Made by a program: the position numbers and the translations under genes. A stretch of 64,000 bases of DNA from Phragmites australis (taxonomy: Eukaryota > Streptophyta > Magnoliopsida > Poales > Poaceae). A model generated the notes under the pieces. That model saw only the letters and a list, made by a program, of their open reading frames with translations, did not search any database and was not told the origin of the DNA. The stretch is from NCBI RefSeq assembly GCF_958298935.1, contig NC_084923.1, positions 31,650,501 through 31,714,500 on the forward strand. Direction: 5' to 3'. Within the stretch, counting starts at the first letter, position 1; each line of letters starts with the position of its first letter. Positions 10,543 through 23,051 of the stretch are shown here, piece after piece.

Positions 10543-11660
10543 ATACCCCACTTTAATTCTGCAATTAATTGCTAAATGAAAAATAATTGACGAGAATAAG
10601 ATATTCAAAGGACCACTTTGTTAAATAATATAAAATATTTCATACGTCGAAAAGATAAAGATACAAGCGATCTGACTCATACCGATACTCTGAAGAAGAC
10701 TTCTGCAGAACTGGGGCTCGGATGCCCTACTCTAGACTCTACTTTTTCTAGTGCCACCTACACTACTCCTACACTAAACTTGAAGCTTTGGACAAAGTGG
10801 ACAAGCTTGTGGTAATGAATTGAATGCTTAAGAGGGGGAGTGGCCCCCTCTATTTATAGGTTCAGTGGCCTTGGTCGGCATGCTGAGTGGTGGACAAGTG
10901 GGGGCCGGTTGGCACTTGATCCTCCAAGTCAATGGATTGGGCAGCCAAGCTGGGGGGATTTGGCGCTCGCACCGGGTGGCCTACTTGAATCTGTCGGGTG
11001 GCCAAGTCCCCTCCTGCGCTAGGGTTAGGCAGGAAGATGGTGCGTGAGGGGGCTACGTGACCTTGGCCTGGGCATCGGCTGACAAGGGTCTTGGGCCAGG
11101 TAGTCTATCCCTCCCGAGCCTTGCTCAATTAGGGTCGTGTAGGTGCTAGGTGGCCCCTTCCATCCGCCTGGGTGGCCACAGCCTCTCCGCGGTTGGTCGA
11201 GATGAGGGGGTTGGGCGATCTACTCCATTAGGGTGGGTAGCATGGTGGTCGCCTTAGGCTCTCCTTGACAAAGGCCTTCCTTGATCGGCTAAGGTGGGAG
11301 GCTGGCCAGCCTAGGGTGAGGGGCTGAGCGGCCTCGAGCCGTTGCGCCACTTGGCGGCTTGATTCCTCGACTGAATGGCTAAGATGTGCGTTGAAGTTAG
11401 TTAGGCTATTCTACCATGGGTTTTCCCAACCGAATGGCTAAAATATCCTGGACGAGTTTGAAAAAGTTATTTAGTTGTTCAGCTAAGGGTTTTGCCAGCC
11501 GAACAACTGAAAATCCTAGGCCGACCCTGCTGAAAATTTTCAGCTCGCCAAATTGTCCATGAATGGCCTCTTTTTGTTCAAATCTTCTAGCGCACCATTA
11601 TATTTTCATCTTTTTTATATCTTTTCTAAAAAACTAGTTGACACAACAAACTTAGTGGAA
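10543..11660 (-). mobile_element. Possible LTR-like segment with a minus-strand TATA box
   Basis: TGATACCCCAC at 10547 could be an LTR end. About 300 bases further, a minus-strand TATA-like CCTATAAATAGAGG lies near 10850-10862, downstream of a GC-rich region at 10860-11350. The base-composition profile resembles U3-TATA-R-U5 read on the minus strand. I could not find a second copy, a target duplication or a clean other end. Confidence 0.25.
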
Positions 11661-12244
11661 AAGTGGGTGTTAGTGTGACTAAAATACATAGAGCATGGAT
11701 TTTACCTCATTATTTACCAGAATTAGGGGGTGAAATATTATGTTTAATGAGCATCAATAGCAGCGCCCCTGGCGAGTGATATGGTTAGGCGGTACGGTTG
11801 GTGGTGATAATACCACACCCCTCCAAACTTTCTAGAGTTGATTTGGTCAATGCGTCAAAAATGGAAGTTGTTCCAAATTGCATATTCTATCCATATGTAC
11901 TCTAAGTTTCAGGATTGACTCTAAATATGTAACCTTTTACCCAACAAGTACCTTTTTCTGCATTAAATGATTACAATTAATATAAAAATGATAAATAATT
12001 ATCAAGATTCAAAGGTTACATATTTGAATCTTCATGATAAACACAGCCACATAAGTTGCTACCAAACATAAATTCATTAGTTAATTGCTTCAATGAATAC
12101 TTGATAGCAACTTATGTGAGATTTGTGTAGCCACTTTTGATACGATAGCAACTTTAGTGAATACTTTGTAATAACATATGTGGGGACTATGCAGCAATTC
12201 AAAGGATGCATAAACCTCAATATCTTTTTTTTAGCACATTATAT
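11661..12244. other. Non-coding stretch before the nested retrotransposons
   Basis: AT-rich. Nothing recognisable. Confidence 0.4.
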
Positions 12245-12852
12245 GGAAGATTTATTAGAAATTTTACACATACGTCTGTAATTGACTGGGGTACCTTCGA
12301 GATTATGGATTGAACATGAATCAAGATGCGTGACTTAGATAGGTTCAGGCTCCTGGTTGGAGTAATACCCTGCGTCCTTTATGGATGGTGATGTGCATAT
12401 ATTCTCTCGAGTACAAGCAATGTGTCTAGATCTATTACAGGGAATATATTGAATCCAAGCTAAAAATGATGTCATTGAGTATCTCCTATGGTCTTGATGC
12501 TTGCGTCGAGTTACAGATGCATAAGTTTTCTCCCTCCCCCCCCCCCCCAAGGGTCTAGGTCCCCACTTTGTATAAGACTGATATGCCACCTCCTATCTAG
12601 TCATTGTCGATAGGGAGTCTTTCATTTTTTCTATCATGACAGAGCAGATAAATCCAACTTGGATACTAGTCGTTCTTGAGTTGGGCAAGTAATCAAGACC
12701 TTCCTAGCATACGTCTTCTAGATTTTCGGGTGTATCGGGTACCGTAAATTTGGTTCTATAGTATCCGAAGTTGTTATACGTGCGCACAGTATACCCTGTC
12801 CATATACAGTGTACTCCTTATGTGTATATACTGCGTAGTTAGATATTCGATA
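12245..12852 (-). repeat. 3' LTR of E3
   Basis: The reverse complement matches the E1 LTRs along its length, for example the GGGGTACCTTCGAG segment at 12294 and the AGATATTCGA end at 12841. It is about 608 bp, slightly decayed (the final CA reads TA), and contains a C run at 12537-12549. The left boundary near 12245 is approximate. Confidence 0.8.
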
Positions 12853-13358
12853 GTAGCCCCTAACTTTACTCAGGAGGAAATGTTTCTACAAATGCTCACT
12901 TGAGTACTGCCAAGTCTAAGCCTGGTTGAGTAAAGTGGATCAGGCTTGTAGTCAAAATAATCAAGTAGAAACATATCATGTTCTGGGTATCGAGTGGAAA
13001 CGCAATTGGGTTGAGCGCCCTACTGTTAACCGCACTCAAGACTCGAAAAAAGGACTAAAACACGACTAACCGACTCTGTGCAGAGTTAAAAAACCTTCAA
13101 AAATTGAAACGTTGGGTATAAGAGCATTTAATGAGCATAGACGGGTGTGCAGAGATTCGCACAATACCATCATACCACCTTTCACACTGATCAAGGCGTT
13201 ATAGAGATGAGGGTGGTTACCAAAAAGGCAATAATTTTTGGGCTATTTATCTATACAAACCTGGACTGTAGAAATTCTTCCTCGTTGCCCCCGACCTTCT
13301 GCACAAGCTTCCATATTTCTCCGCACAAACATGCGCCACCGTTGGAAGAATTGGACTC

Positions 13359-15538
13359 ATGGATTCCAACTCCTCTATGAAGATCTCCGCTCCTTCTTTG
13401 TTGAATAAGCAGCCCGACGCAAAGACCGGCGGTGCCTCCCCTGAGCAGATAGACGAGATGAAGCACCTGACTAAAATTTGGGTGATTTTGTCGATGCAAG
13501 AATCAAGTCTAAAAGAGCTTAAAGTTGAAGGGATAGTGCCTCATCACGATCTGGTCGACGGGATGCCTACATCTGGTGAGGAATTCTCATCTTGCTAATT
13601 TGATTATGAGATCATTGTTTTTTAAGCCTTCTTCCGATGTGGATTCGACGTTCCCCCTTCTAAGTATCTTCTCAATGTACTTGACTGGTACAAAATCGAG
13701 CTCCACCACTTAAATCCAAACTCTATCACTATGCTTTGTGTCTTTGTTCATCTTTGCGAAGCCTTCCAGTATTTTTATCATCTAAAGAGGAACAAGGAGA
13801 ACAAGTGTGTTGGAGTTTGTGGTTTCCCGTTGCGATATGGAATGAAAAACTCCTATATCCCAGTTGCTTTAATCTCCTCCTGGCAAAAGGATTGGAAAAA
13901 TACTGGTTTTATATCTCCATACCCAACCCAGTCCACTCCCCCTTAGTCTATAGAGGCATCTTTCCCCTACAAAATCCATCCTAGACAAAGAAGCACCGTG
14001 AATCCAATCACAACACCTAATACAACACGATTGGTGAACTTAGGCAAAGTTGCTTAACCGGGTGGCATGTAACCAAATACTTCATTAGTCAAAGGCTAAG
14101 CCCCTTAAAAGTGCAGGATTACTTCACTTAGGAATATGTTGGAGACAACGATAGCTCCAAGGACGCGGTCAGAGGTAAGATTTATATAGCAATTTGTTGC
14201 TTCTGTTATTGCAATCAAGCTCTTTCGAGTGACTTTTTCTTTTTATAGTTTTGTCTCCTCCAGATATTGCTGCTCGATTGAGAAAAATCTTCTCTGAAGA
14301 AACACAAGAATGCTCTGTTTAGCTCTACTCCCTCGTGAATCCTCGACTAGAGGTGGGGATTTCTCAAGTAAGAGAGCAGTGTTGATTACTACTCATTCAA
14401 CCTGATTTGACATTTTGATTTCAGATCCTAGTCTTTCATCAAGAGCACATCCGTACAACTGAGGTCCTTAACCTTGATGACACTTCCTCTTCTGGAACCG
14501 GTGACAAAGGGAAACCACTAGTTGATCGAGGGGCCGAAGGGTCTCTACGATCCAAGAGATCGTCTTCGCTATATGATCTAGTGCCCCTGAGGAGCTCGCG
14601 GAAAAGAAACCAACTGTTCTTAACATCAAGACGTCAGGTGATTATTTAGTCACTGCTCTGGCTATCGAGTACTTGCATACTAACGCCTAGTCTGTATGGG
14701 TGGCATTTCTACAGGGGACAGTCGGAGCCACTCCTTGATTGCCTCCTCAAGTGACCGACACATCTGATGACTCGGTAAGAAAGATAACCTTTATTGAGTT
14801 GCCCCCCCCCCCCCCGCTCACATTGGTCATTCTTCTAAGCATTAGATCAGTGAATCCCACCAACCGTTGATCCATGGGTAGTAATGAAATCTTACCTCGA
14901 GGCTATTTGCACCCAAGTAGAAGCTGCCAAGGCCTAGCTTCTGGCGATCAACCCCACAAGCTACCAGAAAACTCCCAAGGAGAAGGATGGTTAGCTAACC
15001 ACTCAATAAAAGAGGATTGAAGGTTAGTTTTACCTACGGATCACTAGTATGTGATTCGAACAATGAGCAACTAATGATAATTGCCTTGCTTATCTTCTCA
15101 GATCTTGAATCTTCCTTAGAAAACAAGGTAACCCTTCTTGATGATGCGATGAAAGCTATCGATGGAAAGGATAAATACCTTTCAAGACTTAAAGAAACTT
15201 TGAAGAAAGCAAAAGCTAATCAGGAAACCATGGCTGAGGCTTTGAAGGAAGTGGAAAGTGATTGGGACACCATGGCTACTTAGTAGGACACTGCAATTTC
15301 AGCGCTTCAAAAACTAATAGAATAGACCTTCGACCATATGAAGCAGTCAGCCTCCATAAGCGTCGAGACAATTCTTGGTCTCCTCAAGAGATACAAACCC
15401 AACCTCGACATATCAGTAGTGACAGAGGGGTTCAGGTGTTTAACAGAGGAAGCAACAGATATTATTCAGAGTATCGAGTCTCAGATCCCTGCCTTCATTG
15501 AGTCTTTAGCACTTCGCCTGCCTGATAACAAGAGCTAG
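13359..15538 (+). pseudogene. Antisense gene of E3: Transposase_28-type protein with coiled coil
   Basis: This gene lies on the strand opposite E3 gag-pol, beside the 3' LTR. The ATG at 13359 opens an 80-codon frame. The same frame continues past stops at 13596 and 13632 into GFDVPPSKYLLNVLDWYKIE and LHHLNPN...LCEAFQ (13645-13765), the pattern of the Pfam family 'putative gypsy type transposon' (Transposase_28). At 15017-15538 a helical, Lys/Glu-rich segment (LKETLKKAKANQETMAEALK) predicts a coiled coil, followed by LTEEATDIIQSIESQIPAFI. The parts are in several phases with stops and possibly introns. The family's function is unknown; such proteins are usually found within grass gypsy elements. 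Confidence 0.7.
13950..15016 (+). other. Decayed middle part of the E3 antisense gene
   Basis: Between the Transposase_28-like part and the coiled-coil part. No continuous frame is visible. A C run lies at 14803-14816. It may contain introns or decayed coding sequence. Confidence 0.4.
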
Positions 15539-15539
15539 G

Positions 15540-16842
15540 GTAGCCCTTCTAACTGACTTGACTCAAAACATTTGAAGCTTGTTCCATGACTTGGGGATAT
15601 CTTTAAACATTACTGATATTTTTGCCTATCTATTATGCTACTGCCTGCTATTTCCTTATTGATGAAATAGAGTTAGCACAAGTAGACGCAATATTGATTA
15701 GTAAATGTTGTAACCAACCTCATGTTTAGTTGACCAAATACCTGAAAACTCAACTAGACAGGTGATTAGATGCGTTGGCCTTCGAGTAACCACTCAAAGA
15801 AACCACAATAACGAGAAAAAGACTAGTATAACAGTAGAAACAGGAATAATATGATAATCTTTGCCAAATTTGCACCAGCTTGCGCTTTGACCAGCGTGCA
15901 AACATGAACTCGACAGAGACACACATAGAATCGATTAGAACTTCAGAACCTTGTTAGCCGTTAGGTGCGAGATGTCTGACAATCTCTTGGGTCATTATTC
16001 CTTATTAGATATAGTTGTCCATCATCAACCCAACATATGCGTCTATTGGTTCTATCCAACGTAGTTGACGCAAAGCCAGATAAACTTTTGCAAAAAGTAC
16101 ATCCTTATTGAATAAATATGGTATTAATCTGTAGCCCCGACTCTCTGGTCGAGGAGGAAAACATACTCGATTGAAGATTAAAAAAGAACATACCTGTACC
16201 ATAAAAAATATATAATGTAGCCCTTGACTCTCTGCTTAATGATTGGATTGAGTAGAGAGTAAAGCCATAGCATCAAAAGTATGCGATGTATAGCGTCATA
16301 AGATACCCGATGTGGCCCTGACTCTTCGCTCAATAACTAAGTTCAAGTAGAAAATAGAGCATAAACATTGTCATCAAATAATGGAACTTCTGGCTCTCTG
16401 GTTAACATGATAATTAAATAGAGAGTGAAGTATAAGGACCAAAAATACATGATGTAGCCCCCGACTCTCTACTTGATGATCAGATCGAGTAGAGAGTAGA
16501 GCATAAGCATCGACTCATTCTCCTTGACCACATGCTCAAGGGTATAAGCCCTCGAGTATACAACAGCAATTATGTTATGGTCATCGAGCGAAAATTGAAC
16601 AGTTGGGTAGGTGAGAATTAAAAATCCACTCCAGCTCGTGCTCTTTTTCACCTCAACCTTTGAATTTTAATATGCCATAATGACACCACACCCCTCTTTG
16701 CATAGATTAGACAAGTCATAACACCTCAGCAGCGCCTCAACTTTCGCCCAATGAGCCACACGACCGAGGCGGCCTCGTCATCACGCTCAGCGCTATCGGA
16801 TCTTGATGGTGCTGTTTCCGCACTATGAACTGTTTCCGCAGT
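15540..16842. repeat. E3 tail with repeated GTAGCCCC-GACTCTCT motif
   Basis: The motif GTAGCCCCCGACTCTCT and close variants recur at 16131, 16217, 16313 and 16454, each followed by similar text about a line or two apart. The same motif in reverse (GAGTCGGGGGCTAC form) lies directly before the LTR start in this element family. The array therefore repeats a polypurine-tract-like sequence. The start of this stretch (15607-15800) is homologous to 36220-36408 in E1. Confidence 0.6.
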
Positions 16843-16851
16843 TATAAATAG
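16843..16851 (+). promoter_or_regulatory. TATA box of the E3 post-integrase antisense gene
   Basis: TATAAATAG sits about 90 bases upstream of where the antisense ATG would be before E1 inserted. The homologous gene in E1 has the same box at the same spacing (35413-35421, minus strand). In E3 the E1 insertion now separates the box from the ATG at 38703. Confidence 0.65.
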
Positions 16852-16937
16852 GTACATCCAGGGCTATCTATTTTTACCACGTCTCCTTCCTTTTCTCCCT
16901 GCCCATTGCCGAGTAGAAACTCGTTGAACTTGAAATC

Positions 16938-17554
16938 TGTCGAATATCTAATTATGGGGTACATGCACATAAGAAATACATCATATACGAACAGGGTATG
17001 TACAACACGTATTAAGAAGTTTTAGATATCATAGAACCAAATCAATGGTACCTGATACACCCAGAATTACGGAAGTACATAGCAGGAATGTTTCAATTAG
17101 TTACCTAACTCGATGCGGTTAGTACTCAAAATAGATATATCTACTTGGATGTAAGGAAAGACATTCCCTATCGACCACAGCTGGATAGGAGTCAATACTC
17201 CCATCCCTATATAAGGCTGGGGGGAAGAAGAACAGGGGACACGAGAACAACACACAAGGAAAACATAGGAAGAGATAACTCGAGACAAGCATCAAGACCC
17301 TAGCAGAGAAGGTACTCGATGACCTTAGCTTTAGGTTAGATAAGATCTAATATACTCTCTACAATAGATTTATCCCCATTGCTTGTACTCAAGATCATCA
17401 ACATACGGCAACAACACCCCCACAGGGCGTAGGGTATTACTCCAATCGGAGGTCCGAACCTGTATACATCGATTGTCCCATCTCGTGATTAATCCCTGCA
17501 CTTGAAGGTACCCAGTCTATTTACAGACACATCGTCAGGAATTAATTTTTGACA
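16938..17554 (+). repeat. 5' LTR of E1
   Basis: It starts TGTCGAATATC and ends TTTTTGACA, aligning along its length with 38078-38697. A TATA-like CCTATATAAGG lies near 17207. GTTGGTGCGTCAGGTAGGG follows directly and is the presumed primer-binding region; I could not match it to a tRNA with certainty. Confidence 0.9.
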
Positions 17555-17600
17555 GTTGGTGCGTCAGGTAGGGACCTTCTTCTGCTTTGCAGGATTAATC

Positions 17601-19320
17601 ATGTCTCGGGCTCACGTTTACGTCGGATTCTTCGATGATGGCTTCTACGACCACTTCGAGTTGACGGTGGACAGCTTCAGGTCCCCTCTCATCAACTCGA
17701 AGATCATCTTCGGAACCATGGTTTTCCATTGGGACAGCCAAGGCGGACTGATCCATACCGGTACCCTTGAATCCATACCACTGGATGCGTACCGTGAGGT
17801 GAGACATCTCGAGTGGGATCCTGCGAAGCCTAATGTTCTCCACTGCATAGACACCGACAGCGACGAGGGTGGCGACGGTGATTCTAACACTAGCCAGAGC
17901 AACCGAACATACTGATTCATGTATATGGCTAGAAGCAATGACCCCCCATCGACTGACCCAATGGTGATAGATCCAGAGGCCGTAGTCAATCACGACACAG
18001 AAATTTCCAAAGATCCGGCGATAGCTGTTGCCCCCAACGGTACCGGTGCTGAGTTACCACCAGAAACATCCATAGTTAGAGCCATGTGTGCACCTGACAC
18101 GATCCTTCACCGGTGGACCACGGGAGAACAGATACCTCCTGGCCTCTCCCGGTGACTTTCGGTGGGTGCGCCTTTGCCTATGATGACTCACGGCTCGAGA
18201 GAGAAGCTCCCTCCGAACAATCACCATGAGGTTTCATCGGCTCGACCGCCATCAAGCCTTGGTAATGACATGTTCAATACTCTGGATGCTAAAATACGAG
18301 GAGCGCATCTGATCCTTCGATCCCTTCCAGAGTTAGATTCGGCAAATCCACTAACCCCTATGGTTAATCAAGTCAAGACCTTACTCGATGCAGCTCATAT
18401 CCAAGTTGCTCAAATAATCCTAGCAATTCCAGGACCCCTAGTTGGTACGGTCCCGGCTCAAGGAGCCACGGGCGGGAACACTCTCGTGTAGGGGAATCTC
18501 AAATGGGAAGCTCAAGTGGACAAGCCCAAACACGACCATGTGGGCCAAACTGTAACTACCCCATCCATAGGCGCGGAAATCAGGAAGACCTGAGGATTCG
18601 TATTCCCCACAATCGGCTTGATCTACGAACGGTGATCGAAAACCACCGTGAAGAATGCTGTGAAGATGATCACTGCTACTATGACTGCAGGTCTACGAAA
18701 CGCGATGGTCCACATGACTCCCCTGCTTGAAGCGGCAGGCGTGAAAGTCCCCCACCACCTCCGCCTGATGAGTTTGACAGAGGCTGCGAGGCTTTCGTAC
18801 ATGAACTTCGGTCAATTCAGTGGCCTAAGAAGTTCAAAGCGGGCCCGATCCAGAAATATAACAGGAAAATCAATCCCAACGAGTGGTTGCAGATCTGCAC
18901 CACTATTATTGGAGCAGCCAGTTGTGATAATCAACAATGGCCAATTACCTGTTCACCACCCTCGATGGACCCGCAAGATCCTGGTTGCTAAACTTGCCGC
19001 CCAACTCATTAGTTCATGGGTGGAAGTCAAGGCTCAGTTCATAGACAATTTCTAAGGCACATCTGTGCGACCAGGAACAGAGAACGATCTCCACCAGCTA
19101 CACCAAGGCGATTGTGAATCTCTTCGAGATTTTATCCGCCGGTTCAGCGACAAGCGTAACACGATCCATGACATCTCTGACGAGTCGGTAATCATCGCCT
19201 TCAAATGAGGTGTTTAGAACACAGATTTACGTGGAAAGATGGCTACTCGGAAGATCCGTACGGTCAAAGAGTTTTTCAAGTTAGCTGACAAGTGTGCAAA
19301 ATGAGAAAAAGTGTAGGTGC
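17601..19320 (+). pseudogene. gag: E1 gag, disrupted
   Basis: The ATG at 17601 begins an acidic N-terminal region that continues in one phase to 18490 across stops at 17913 and 18153. The conserved capsid-like part (text such as NPNEWLQICTTI near 18875 and WVEVKAQFIDNF near 19019) is readable only by switching frames several times, with stops near 19052 and 19206. Gag would form the virus-like particle that packages element RNA. Position right after the primer site and before protease supports the call. This copy cannot make an intact Gag. Confidence 0.75.
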
Positions 19321-19414
19321 ACGCTAAAAACCATCAATCTAGCAAGACAAACCCGGGTCCTCGAAGAGTGGAGGAAAGAAAACCAAACCCGATGACTAGT
19401 GCAAATGACCCGAT

Positions 19415-21597
19415 ATGACTATAGTTGCAGTCGACAGGAACAAATCGCGCAACCCTGTGGACAACAAAGGCCTCAATCGAGGTGACGGAAAGTGGTGTCC
19501 CATCCTTCAGAGCAACCAGCACGACTTTGACGAGTGCTATGTGTTCAAGAAAAAGCTTGGCAAAAAAATAAAGGTGAACACTGAGCGTGGTAATAAGCAG
19601 GATAAGTCGAATGTTGAGGGCAGTGAGCCCCAGTTCAATGAGGCAGACCATAGCTTGGCTCACATATTCAGAGGATCTACCATGTATGAGTCCAAAAGGC
19701 AGTACAAGGCAGTCGAGCGAGAAGTTAACTTGGCCCTAACTGCGCCCACTCGGTATCTCAGGTGGTCAAAACTGTCGATTACCTTTGGTCAAACCAATCA
19801 TCTGGTCGCAATACCAGATCCTGGTCGATACCCGTTGTGGTTCAGCTGACCATACTCAACATCAAAGTTTCCTGAACTCTGGTCAATGGTGGTAGTCACT
19901 CAACCTCATTTTCTCCAAAACCTTGGACAAGATGGGAATTCAAAGATCAGAGCTTCAAATAGGAGTCGAGCCTTTTCATGGCATAACTCCCAACTCATCG
20001 ACCATGCCTCTTGGTCGGATCGAGCTGCCGGTCACGTTTGGCACGCCCGACAATTTTCGCATAGAAAAGCTGACCTTTGATGTCACGGACTTCGAGAAGG
20101 CATACAATGTGATTTTAGGCCGCCCAATGTTGGGAAAGTTCATGGTGGTGGTTCACTATGCTTACCAACTGCTCAAGATCCTGAGTCCTAAGGGGGCCAT
20201 TATAGTTAAAGGGGATCAACGCGCAGTGGTCAAATGCGACAAGCAAAATCTGGATATGGTCAAACACTTCGGTCGAGTGGCTATCATCGCCAAGGACGTA
20301 AATTCTAAGCGTCAAAGGAACCAAGATATCATCAAGGCTAAAAACTCCAGGCTCGTAAGTCTTGCTAGCACTTCTGAGTCTGACGACGCCGAGGCAAGAT
20401 TAACGATGGCGTCAACGATAAGAAGACTGGTGGTTGCATCAAGGCAGTGCCCCTCGACCCATCTGAACCATCTAAGACGGTTAAGATCAGGACCAATCTT
20501 GACCCCAAATAGGAACTCGAGCTCTTCACCTTCCTCCAGGCAAACCAAGAAGTGTTCGCATGGCAACCGTCCGATATGCCCGGGGTCCCTAGGGAGGTGA
20601 CCGAGCATCGACTAACTGTTAAACTCGGCACCAAACCTATGGTGCAGAAGCAGCGAAGATTTGCGGAAGATAGGAAGCGGGCCATCCTGGAGGAGGTCGA
20701 TAAACTCCTAAAGGAGGGCTTCATTTGAGAAGTGTGTCATCCTACGTGGCTCGCGAACCACATCCTCGTCAAGAAGGCCAATGGCAAATGGAGAATGTGT
20801 GTTGACTTCACCGACCTCAAGAAAGATTGCCCCAAGGATCCTTTTCCTCTCCCGCGCATCGACCAGATCATCGACTCTACGGCAGGCTGTGAATTGCTAT
20901 GTTTTCTAGATGCCTATTCAGGGTATCACCAAATTAGCATGGGATTAGAGGATGCGGAGAAGATTTTACTACTCCCTTTAGTGCATTTTGTTATGTAAAG
21001 ATGCCTTTCAGTTTAAAAAATGTTGGTGCTACATATCAAAGGTGTATTCAAAATTGTCTACAACCCCAAATCGGGCGCAATGTAGAAGCATACTTTGATG
21101 ATGTTGTAGTCAAGTCGGAAACCAGAAACATATTGGTTAACGATCTCATCGAAACATTTGACAACCTCAGGAAGTATCGAATGATGCTCAACCCCAAAAA
21201 ATGTACATTCGGTGCGCTGTCCAGCAAGCTTCTCGGCTTCCTAGTGTCAAGTCGAGGGATTGAGGCAAACCTGCGCAAAATTGAGGCTCTTGACCAGATG
21301 CGGTCACCTCGAACACTGAAGGAGGTTCAGAAACTGACAGGTTGCATCGCTGCTCTTAGTCAGTTTATCTCTAGGATGGGCGAGTGAGGAATGCCTTTCT
21401 TCAGGTGGTTGAAGAAACAAGATCGATTCGAGTGGACAGAGGTAGCGAAACGTGCCTTCTAGGACTTAAAATGGTACTTATCTTCCCCATTGATTCTTAC
21501 ACCGCCTAACGAGAAAGAGGAGCTCTTTTTGTATATTGCAGCTACCCCACAAGTCATAAGCACGGTTCTGGTGGTCGAACGAGAATGCCCCAAAAAA
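19415..21597 (+). pseudogene. pol: E1 pol, first part: protease, reverse transcriptase, start of RNase H
   Basis: A CPI...H...C zinc-knuckle-like remnant lies near 19497. At 19885 the aspartic protease motif reads VNGGS, where the family has D, so the catalytic Asp is Asn; a frameshift follows. The C-terminal protease part is at 19923-20300. RT runs from about 20520 with KANGKWRMCVDFTDLKKDC (20770) and the catalytic AYFDDVVVKS (21089). There is a stop at 20726, a frameshift near 20955, and stops at 21385 and 21460. RNase H begins near 21490 and is cut off by E2 after 21597, resuming at 32522. Confidence 0.85.
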
Positions 21598-21602
21598 AGG
21601 CC
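21598..21602. repeat. Target-site duplication of E2, left copy
   Basis: AGGCC, identical to 32517-32521. The E1 pol reading resumes correctly when E2 and one copy are set aside. Confidence 0.9.
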
Positions 21603-22507
21603 TGATGAGGACATCACTCTTTCGGATACACACATACCGAGTATTCCTCCAACAATAGGTCCATTGACACGAGCTCGTGCACGTCAACTAAATCATGAGG
21701 TGAACTCGTTCCTTAGTGTTCCTTTATATTTTGATAAGGATGGGATGCTACTAAATAATTGTGATGTATTGTTACTTAGGAACACGGGAGAAGAACAGCA
21801 AGGGTGCCCAAGCCAAGGTGGAGATCCAATCAAGTTCGAGTCCGTTTCGGAGTCCAGCACCAGACTGCACTAAAATGGTCGCCCAGCACGTATACGGACT
21901 CCGTTTTTGACGTTCTACACATGGTTGGAAAGCTAAGGAGGTAGGCTTTCTAACGGGATTGGTCTCATGTCCAAATTCTTTCTGAGTCAATAGGAATGGT
22001 CGAAACAAGTGGACGTCTAGAATCTGTCAGGGTGCTGCGCCACCATCTTTTGGGCCGTTGGGCCGTGTAACGTGTTGGAGTCCATTAGGGACGCATCCAG
22101 GGGTTCTTAGCCGACCCTAGTATTTTATATACAGTAGCCACCACCCCAATTAGGGTTGGATTTTTTTTAGATATTGATCTACACACAGATTGTGAGATTT
22201 TCGCTCTTGTTCTGGACCGAGCCGCCGCAAGTGTTTGTGGAACCCCAACTTTGAGTGCTTGAATTCTATTCGCAATATTTCAGATTGCATCTTCTACATT
22301 CTTGTTTGTGTGCTCGGTACACTTGCAGGGATTGAGCCTTCTTGGCGAGGTCAACCGCGCGACACGGTTGATAACCAACGGAGCTGTGGTGTAGTGATTG
22401 CAAGGGAGACGATCTGTTCGGGTCGAAGCCTTTGGATCATCAACGTCGAGTTCTCCACCTACCGACTTATCGCTACCTATCGGAAGATTAGGCCTACAAC
22501 CTCATCA
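21603..22507 (+). repeat. 5' LTR of E2
   Basis: TGATGAGG...CCTCATCA ends, 905 bp. It aligns with 31608-32516; I counted about 14 differences in the first 310 bases, so insertion is not very recent. A TATA-like TTTTATATAC lies near 22124. The first 270 bases also carry the frame homologous to the integrase C-terminus. Confidence 0.93.
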
Positions 22508-22509
22508 AC

Positions 22510-22519
22510 TGGTATCAGA
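22510..22519 (+). promoter_or_regulatory. Primer-binding site of E2 (initiator-Met tRNA)
   Basis: TGGTATCAGA two bases after the 5' LTR matches the first ten bases of the usual plant initiator-Met primer site. Confidence 0.85.
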
Positions 22520-23051
22520 TTTTCAGGTTGCCCGTTAGGTAATTTCGTTTTCCCCTTTAGATTAGTCTGTTTTTCATTACCTAGAGTCCAGAAAAAGCCC
22601 AAAAAAAAAACAATTCCATCAATTTCCGCTGCCCTAGAACCCTTTGTGCCTTTGGAATTTTTGTTTTCAGTTACGCGTTGTTGAGTTTGTGTCTGTGGTT
22701 GAGTCTTGTTGCTGGTTTAGAGTCGTGTTCTTGGTCTTTAGTCAACGCTCCGTGCTGTTTGATCACGCCGCTATCTCATCGCCACCATCCCCACCAACAA
22801 GTCGAGCCACCACATTACTCGATTTGCCACCGCGAGCCACCTTGTGTTACTTTCCACCACGCCAACCCTAGATAGGTCGCAAGCCGCCTTGTATCAATTG
22901 CCCTGTCACCGCTGTCCTCCTTGTTCATCTTGTGATCCTATTGCTTGCCATACCTTAACGAGAACAATTTCTGCAAGAGGTGCTTTGAAAAAAACCCTAA
23001 CTTGACAGGGGTTCAGTAAAACGGCCATAACTTTCTCATACGGACTCAGAA
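22520..23051 (+). other. E2 leader, part 1
   Basis: Untranslated leader between primer site and gag, interrupted by the solo LTR that follows. No gene. It ends in the CAGAA target duplication (23047-23051). Confidence 0.7.

Noticed and set aside
12536..12550. C run as a structural or regulatory signal
   Set aside because: A simple homopolymer inside a decayed LTR; likely slippage or a sequencing-difficult tract.
21490..21873. A single 127-codon frame joining RNase H text to integrase-tail-like text
   Set aside because: It crosses the E1/E2 insertion point at 21602. The two halves belong to different elements, so this is a chance read-through and not a fusion gene.
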